DNA of 64,000 nt from Hanleya hanleyi (Eukaryota > Mollusca > Polyplacophora > Lepidopleurida > Hanleyidae). The position numbers and the translations under genes were made by a program. The stretch covers positions 18,310 through 82,309 of the forward strand of contig JAVTVY010019626.1 in the NCBI GenBank assembly GCA_036873755.1. The letters are read 5' to 3'. The notes beneath the pieces were generated by a model. It saw nothing but the letters and a program-made list of their open reading frames with translations. It was not told the DNA's origin and did no database searches. Positions 28,501 through 34,500 of this stretch are shown in pieces (position 1 is the stretch's first letter; the number at the start of each line of letters is the position of its first letter).

Positions 28501-31500
28501 CTGATAAGCAGTCATTCTAATTGGAAGGTAGCTGTGTCTTTACGTCAAGTGGGCACGAAAGCCGTTGAATGAGATCAGTGCTCTGTATCCTGTCCAGATT
28601 TGATCATCTCATTGGAGATTATTTCAGGATCTTCCTTGTTGATATTTTAAAAGCAAATACTGGTACATGGATTTAGATGTTGGTAAGCTGTAATTTGGAG
28701 CTCAGTTTATTTCTCCAGGATGCACATAAGAACTCTTATTGGAGAGGATGATGGCTTCATACCAAGGCAGTCTGTATTTGGTGTACACCTTCCGATGTCA
28801 TTAAACTTCCTTATTGGCTTGCTAGACAATTTTGGCACTTGAGCTTGAATTCTATTGTGGTCTCAACTCCAGGATGTTAAGGGGATTTTGTAACCTTTCC
28901 TTTACCGAAGTAACCCGATATATCCCACTAAACTGACATTTATACACAAATGAGCATTCATATCAATTTAGATGTACCTAGAATATCTCTCAAAACTTAT
29001 TCACCAACGGCTAAAATTTCACCAATCTGATGGAAAAACTGGAATTTACACTTGATTTTCGTGTACGTATACGCTTCAGATTTGAGGTTGCCTCCTATCT
29101 TTTAACATGCGATTTTGGCACTTGAGTCTATGGCCAGAAATCATCATAGGTGAAGGACGCATTTATTTTGGTTTATTTTAATCCACACATTTCTCTTTGA
29201 AAGTTTTGCCAAAATAATGTTTCTGTCTCATGGAATCAGAGAGTTATTTCAAGTCCGATTTATTTACAGGAAATAGTATTGTTGAAGACAACAAGTAACT
29301 CAAAGAAAATTCAAAATTTGTTGGTTTTGTGCAAATTGTATCAAACAACTGAGGGCTTTGCCAGAAAAGATTAAAAAATAACTTCCATCCCGAATGGGCA
29401 TAGGGGTATTGTTGTGGGTCCGTCTTTCCATCCGTCAGTCTGTCCGTCTGTCCGTACCATTTTCGTTTTCAGAAACTATAAGCAAAGCTTTAGGCTGGTT
29501 GATTAAAAAAAATTTCCTGTTCAGCATCATTTTTTGTCCCTCGCCACGTAAGTGGGAGGGGGACTTGGAAATGCTACCCGTCCGTCCGTCTTTCCGTCCG
29601 TCCGTCCCAACCATGTTGTGAACGCGATATCTCGAGAACAATTGAACTTATCAACTTCAAACTTGGGGGGTGACTTGACATCAGTGAGAAGATGGCTGGG
29701 ATTGTTTTTCACCGAGCTGCGTTATCCAAGATGGCCGCCGTCGGCCATCTTAGATTCCAACCATCCCAAAAATGTTGTGAACGCGATATCTCGAGAACAG
29801 TTCAACCGATTGACTTCAAACTTGGGGGGTGACTTGACATCAGTGAGAAGATGGCTGGGATTGTTTTTCACCAAACTGCGTTATCCAATATGGCCGCCGT
29901 CGGCCATCTTAGATTCCAACCAGCCCAAAAATGTTGTGAACGCGATATCTCGAACAGTTCAACCGATTGACTTCAAACTTGGGGGATGACTTCACATCAG
30001 TGAGAAGATGGCTGGGATTGTTTTTCACCAAACTGCGTTATCCAAGATGGCCGCCGTCCGCCATCTTAGATTCCAACCATCCCAAAAATGTTGTGAACGC
30101 GATATCTCAAGAACAGTTCAACCGATTGACTTCAAACTTGGGGGGTGACTTCACATCAGTGAGAAGATGGCTGGGATTGTTTTTCACCAAACTGCGTTAA
30201 CCAAGATGGCCGCCGTCAGCCATCTTAGATTCCATCCATCTCCAAAATGTTATGAACACGATATCTCGAGAACAATTCAACCGATCGACTTCAAATCTGG
30301 GAGTGACTTCACATCAATAAGAAGATGACTGGAATTGATTTTCACCAAACTGCGTTAACCAAGATGGCCGCCGTCAGCCATCTTAGATTCCATCCATCTC
30401 CAAAATGTTATGAACACGATATCTCGAGAACAATTCAACCGATCGACTTCAAATCTGGGGAGTTACTTCACATCAATAAGAAGATGACTGGAATTGTTTT
30501 TCACCAAACTGCATTAACCAAGATGGCCGCCGTCGACTATATTGTTAACGAGATATCTCAAGAACAATTCAACCGATTTACTTCAAACTTGGGATGGCTT
30601 CACAATGGTGTGACATTTTCCGTCCGTCCCTCATAACGTCCTTCCGTCCCTCATACCGTCCTTCCATCCCAACCATCTTGTGAACGCGATATCTCAAGAA
30701 CAATTCAACCGATTAACTTCAAACTTAGTGGATGGCTGGGATCTCAGAAGAAAGTCACTCATTTTTCGGCACAACTATGCCACCGGATGATCTTTCTCGA
30801 TCACCCTGTTCCCTTTCTTCCATAGACAATTTGCAACATTGTCCTTCACAATTATATCTCCTTCACATCAACAACACCACACTCCTAGCAACAATTTACC
30901 ATCCCACAAAATATATATGGTGATTATATCCCGTGTGTGTGAGAAGCCCATTTCCAGACAAGCTTTTTGGTGGGGGACCTGCTAGCTACTCAGCTTGTTT
31001 TAATAAATCTGGGTAGGGAGAGAGGTAAGTAGTGGCCTGTGTGGATAAAATTATCAGTAAACCTTGCCTTAATAGTTGGGTTTTTTGTTCTGAATAAAGT
31101 AGCTTGCATCCATCGTCCTTCTGCTCTGTTGTTCGTCTTTATAATTGGAGATTCAAAAATTGGTTGGCGACAATTACGATAATAGACTTTAATGGAAAGC
31201 TGAATTGTCAAGTGTTAAACAAACCAGTCGTCTACTATAAAATATAGTTCTGGGCGCTTAGAAGCAAAAATGTATAAAAAAAAATTAAAAATGAAAAAAA
31301 AAAATCCAGAATATTACAGAGCTGAGAGGTTCTAGCACCTCTGGTGCCTCATGTTAAATTGCCTGTCAAACTAGAGATTAATCTTATTTGGCCTAACAGT
31401 GAATTATTTTCTATCCACAAGCAAAGAATATGGACCTTATTTAATAACATATTTTTTCATTCAGTATATCTCTGTGGGACTACTATTTCACTTTTGCTCT

Positions 31501-34500
31501 TGGATAATGCTTTGTTTCTACGAATAAGTGAATTTCAGAAATCTTGGGACATTCCAAATTAGGCCTAACAAGGTTTTCTCCAAAATGAAGTATTCCTGTG
31601 GGCAGTGTCAATGAAATATTAATGAGATGGCTCGATAAAGCAGATGGTTTTGGTAAGAGAAAGCAGAACAAAGATAGTAATACATCTGCTTAAAAATAAT
31701 GTGAAACCTAGGGTGATGCAGATTTGAAATTCTGTACGATTAACTTTCTACTAATTCAATCACAGGCAGTTCATTTTTTCTATCCAAAAAGATTTGGGTA
31801 ATCAAAATTGTTGGAAAAGGGAGTTGATGGAATGATGCAAAGAAGATGATTACATTTGCAGTATCTCCAACATGTAGGAGGTGATAAGATTAATTAAACT
31901 GACTAATCAGATTTTGAGGAAACTTAGAGAGTGATTGAATGTTAATAGTTTTTTGAATTATTAGAGTATCAAATTATTAGAGTTTTGAATTATTAGAGTA
32001 TTAAGTTATGAGAGTATTGAATAGTTAGAAAATTGAATAATAAGAATTTTGAGTTACTAGAGTATTGAATTATTAGAGTACTTAGTTATTAGAGTTTTGA
32101 ATACATGTAATTAGAATATGGAGTTATTACAGTATTGAATCTTCGCTATATAGCTGAAATATTGCTGAACGCGACGCTAAACCTTAATTCTCTCTCTTGG
32201 ATTATTAGAGTATTGAGTTATTAGAGTACTGAGTTTTTAGACTATTGAGTTATTAGATTATACAGTTATTAGAATATTGGATTATTAGAGTAGTGGATTA
32301 TTAGAGTATCGAATTATTAGAGTATTGAGTTATTAGAGTATTGGATTACTAGAGTATTAAAATAGTAGTCTTGAGTTATTAGAATATTGAGTTATTAGTG
32401 TATTGGATTATTAGAGTATTGAGTTATTAGAGTACTAAGTTATTAGAATATTGGATATTAGAGTATTGAGTTACTAGAGTATTGGATTACTAGAGTATTG
32501 AGTTATTAGAGTATTGGATTACTAGAGTATTAAAATAGTAGTCTTGAGTTATTAGAATATTGAGTTATCAGTGTATTGGATTATTAGAGTATTGAGTTAT
32601 TAGAGTACTAAGTTATTAGAATATTGGATATTAGAGTATTGAGTTACTAGAGTATTGGATTACTAGAGTATTGAAATATTAGAGTATTGAGTTGTTAGAG
32701 TACAGAATTATTAGGGTATTTAATTTTTAAGAGTATTTAGTGTAACATTTGAATATCATGCCTTAACTCTTTCCCCCTTAGACTTTTGGGGAAGTTTTTC
32801 ACTCTGACCCATAATAAATTTGTAATGGCGTAGATCTGTAACCCATGGAGACATTTCAATTTTCATACTTCTTCCGCGATGTAAAATATCCCGTTTTATG
32901 TCCGATGTCATGTGGATAAATATTTACCAATGGTCTTCCACAGACACATTCTACGTAATTTGTTCACGTTTTATACCAATATCAGCAACATTTATTCTAA
33001 AAATAAGTAATCTTACGAGAAAATGTGTTGTGTCTGCTTTCCGTCAGTTGGAAATCACGAAAAGGTCGAAGAAAGTGTAGCATTTTAGTCATGTTTTGCA
33101 GCGTTCTGTTGTTGTTGTTCCGCTGCAATTCCTATGTTATTGTATACCATTGTAAAGCTAATTTTCCGTAGATTCGGGATTTGACAGAGACATAACGAGA
33201 TGGCAGGTTTTGAACGAGCTAAAACTGAAAAAGTCCCATATACTTACCCGAAGGAGAATGACGACGATGATAAATATTCATAAGGTGAAAATAAGACAGC
33301 TCACTGATTGGCCAAGATTGAGCGAGGCCCGGCGTGATTGGAGGAAGAGGTCACGTGGTGACGCAGTCGCTATGGTCACTGTCGGACAAAAGACCGGCTG
33401 GGAAAGAATGGCGGATAAAACATTTACGGCGAAGACAACAGGATGTGGGAAAATATGTAAAATAAACTCAGATGGGCAGATTTGACGAGCTAGTCATCAA
33501 GGTTAGATACTTTGGTAGTTTATGCTTGCGTTACGTGAAATATTCAGGAATTTGGAAGCAGATTTTACTATTTTTCGAACGTTTCTCTTGGAGCAAACCA
33601 AACACATTCAAATCGCGCATTTTCCATCTATTATTTCTGTTCGTCTCCCGATTTCATTTTACCTTTACTACAAAATATACCAACTGTCCATATAGTCAGA
33701 TTTATTGAAATTTTGGCTTTCTGAAAATGTATAGTTTTAATAAGGTTTTACTCAAAGTAAACGCAAAAATTGCAAGAATAATCCACCGCATGGGAACTCG
33801 TTGACTCGTCAAAACCCGTCTTCATGGGTTAGGCGAGCACTCGTCTAAACACGCTTACATGGGGATCTACACAAGTCGTCAAAACCCGCTTATATGGGGG
33901 AAAGGTTGGGGATGAATAAGACATTAAACCAGAGACTCACTGATTACAATTACATAATCAACTATTCTTCAAGCAGTTGTTGTAGTCAACTGTAATTCAA
34001 TCATTAAAATTAACTACTGTAATCAGACTGTCAATGTACAGTACAAGGCAGAAATAACTTGCTCATAAACGCGAGTGAAAAAAAAGATTTTCGCGACTAT
34101 AATTTATTAATCGCGGCTCGCCTAAATCGCGCAAAAAAACAAAAGCATAATCGCGACTGAAACGCGTACGGTCGAGATTATGCTTTTGTTTTTTTGCGCG
34201 ATTTAGGCGAGTTTTCCGGCCGCGATTAATAAATTAAAGTCGCGAAAATCTTTTTTTTCACTCGCGTTTATGAGCAAGTTATTTCTGCCTTGTACTGTAC
34301 ATGTATGACACATGATATGAATGAATGACCTTGATCTTGATTGTTTTTAGTATGTGTCAATTATTGTCTGCTTCCAGGGGATTTATTTCTTAATAGTGTC
34401 CATTGGATGCAGTCGTACCAAGAGGACACGATAGAGAGATGGATCCTGACATAGTAGTGAACAATGATTGATTAAATACCCAATATCACATTCACACTTC

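Noticed and set aside
29552..30636. Open frames of 77-145 codons with repeated WPPSAILD phrases
   Set aside because: They translate the ~160-bp dispersed repeats; the same phrases arise from the array at 1-1010.
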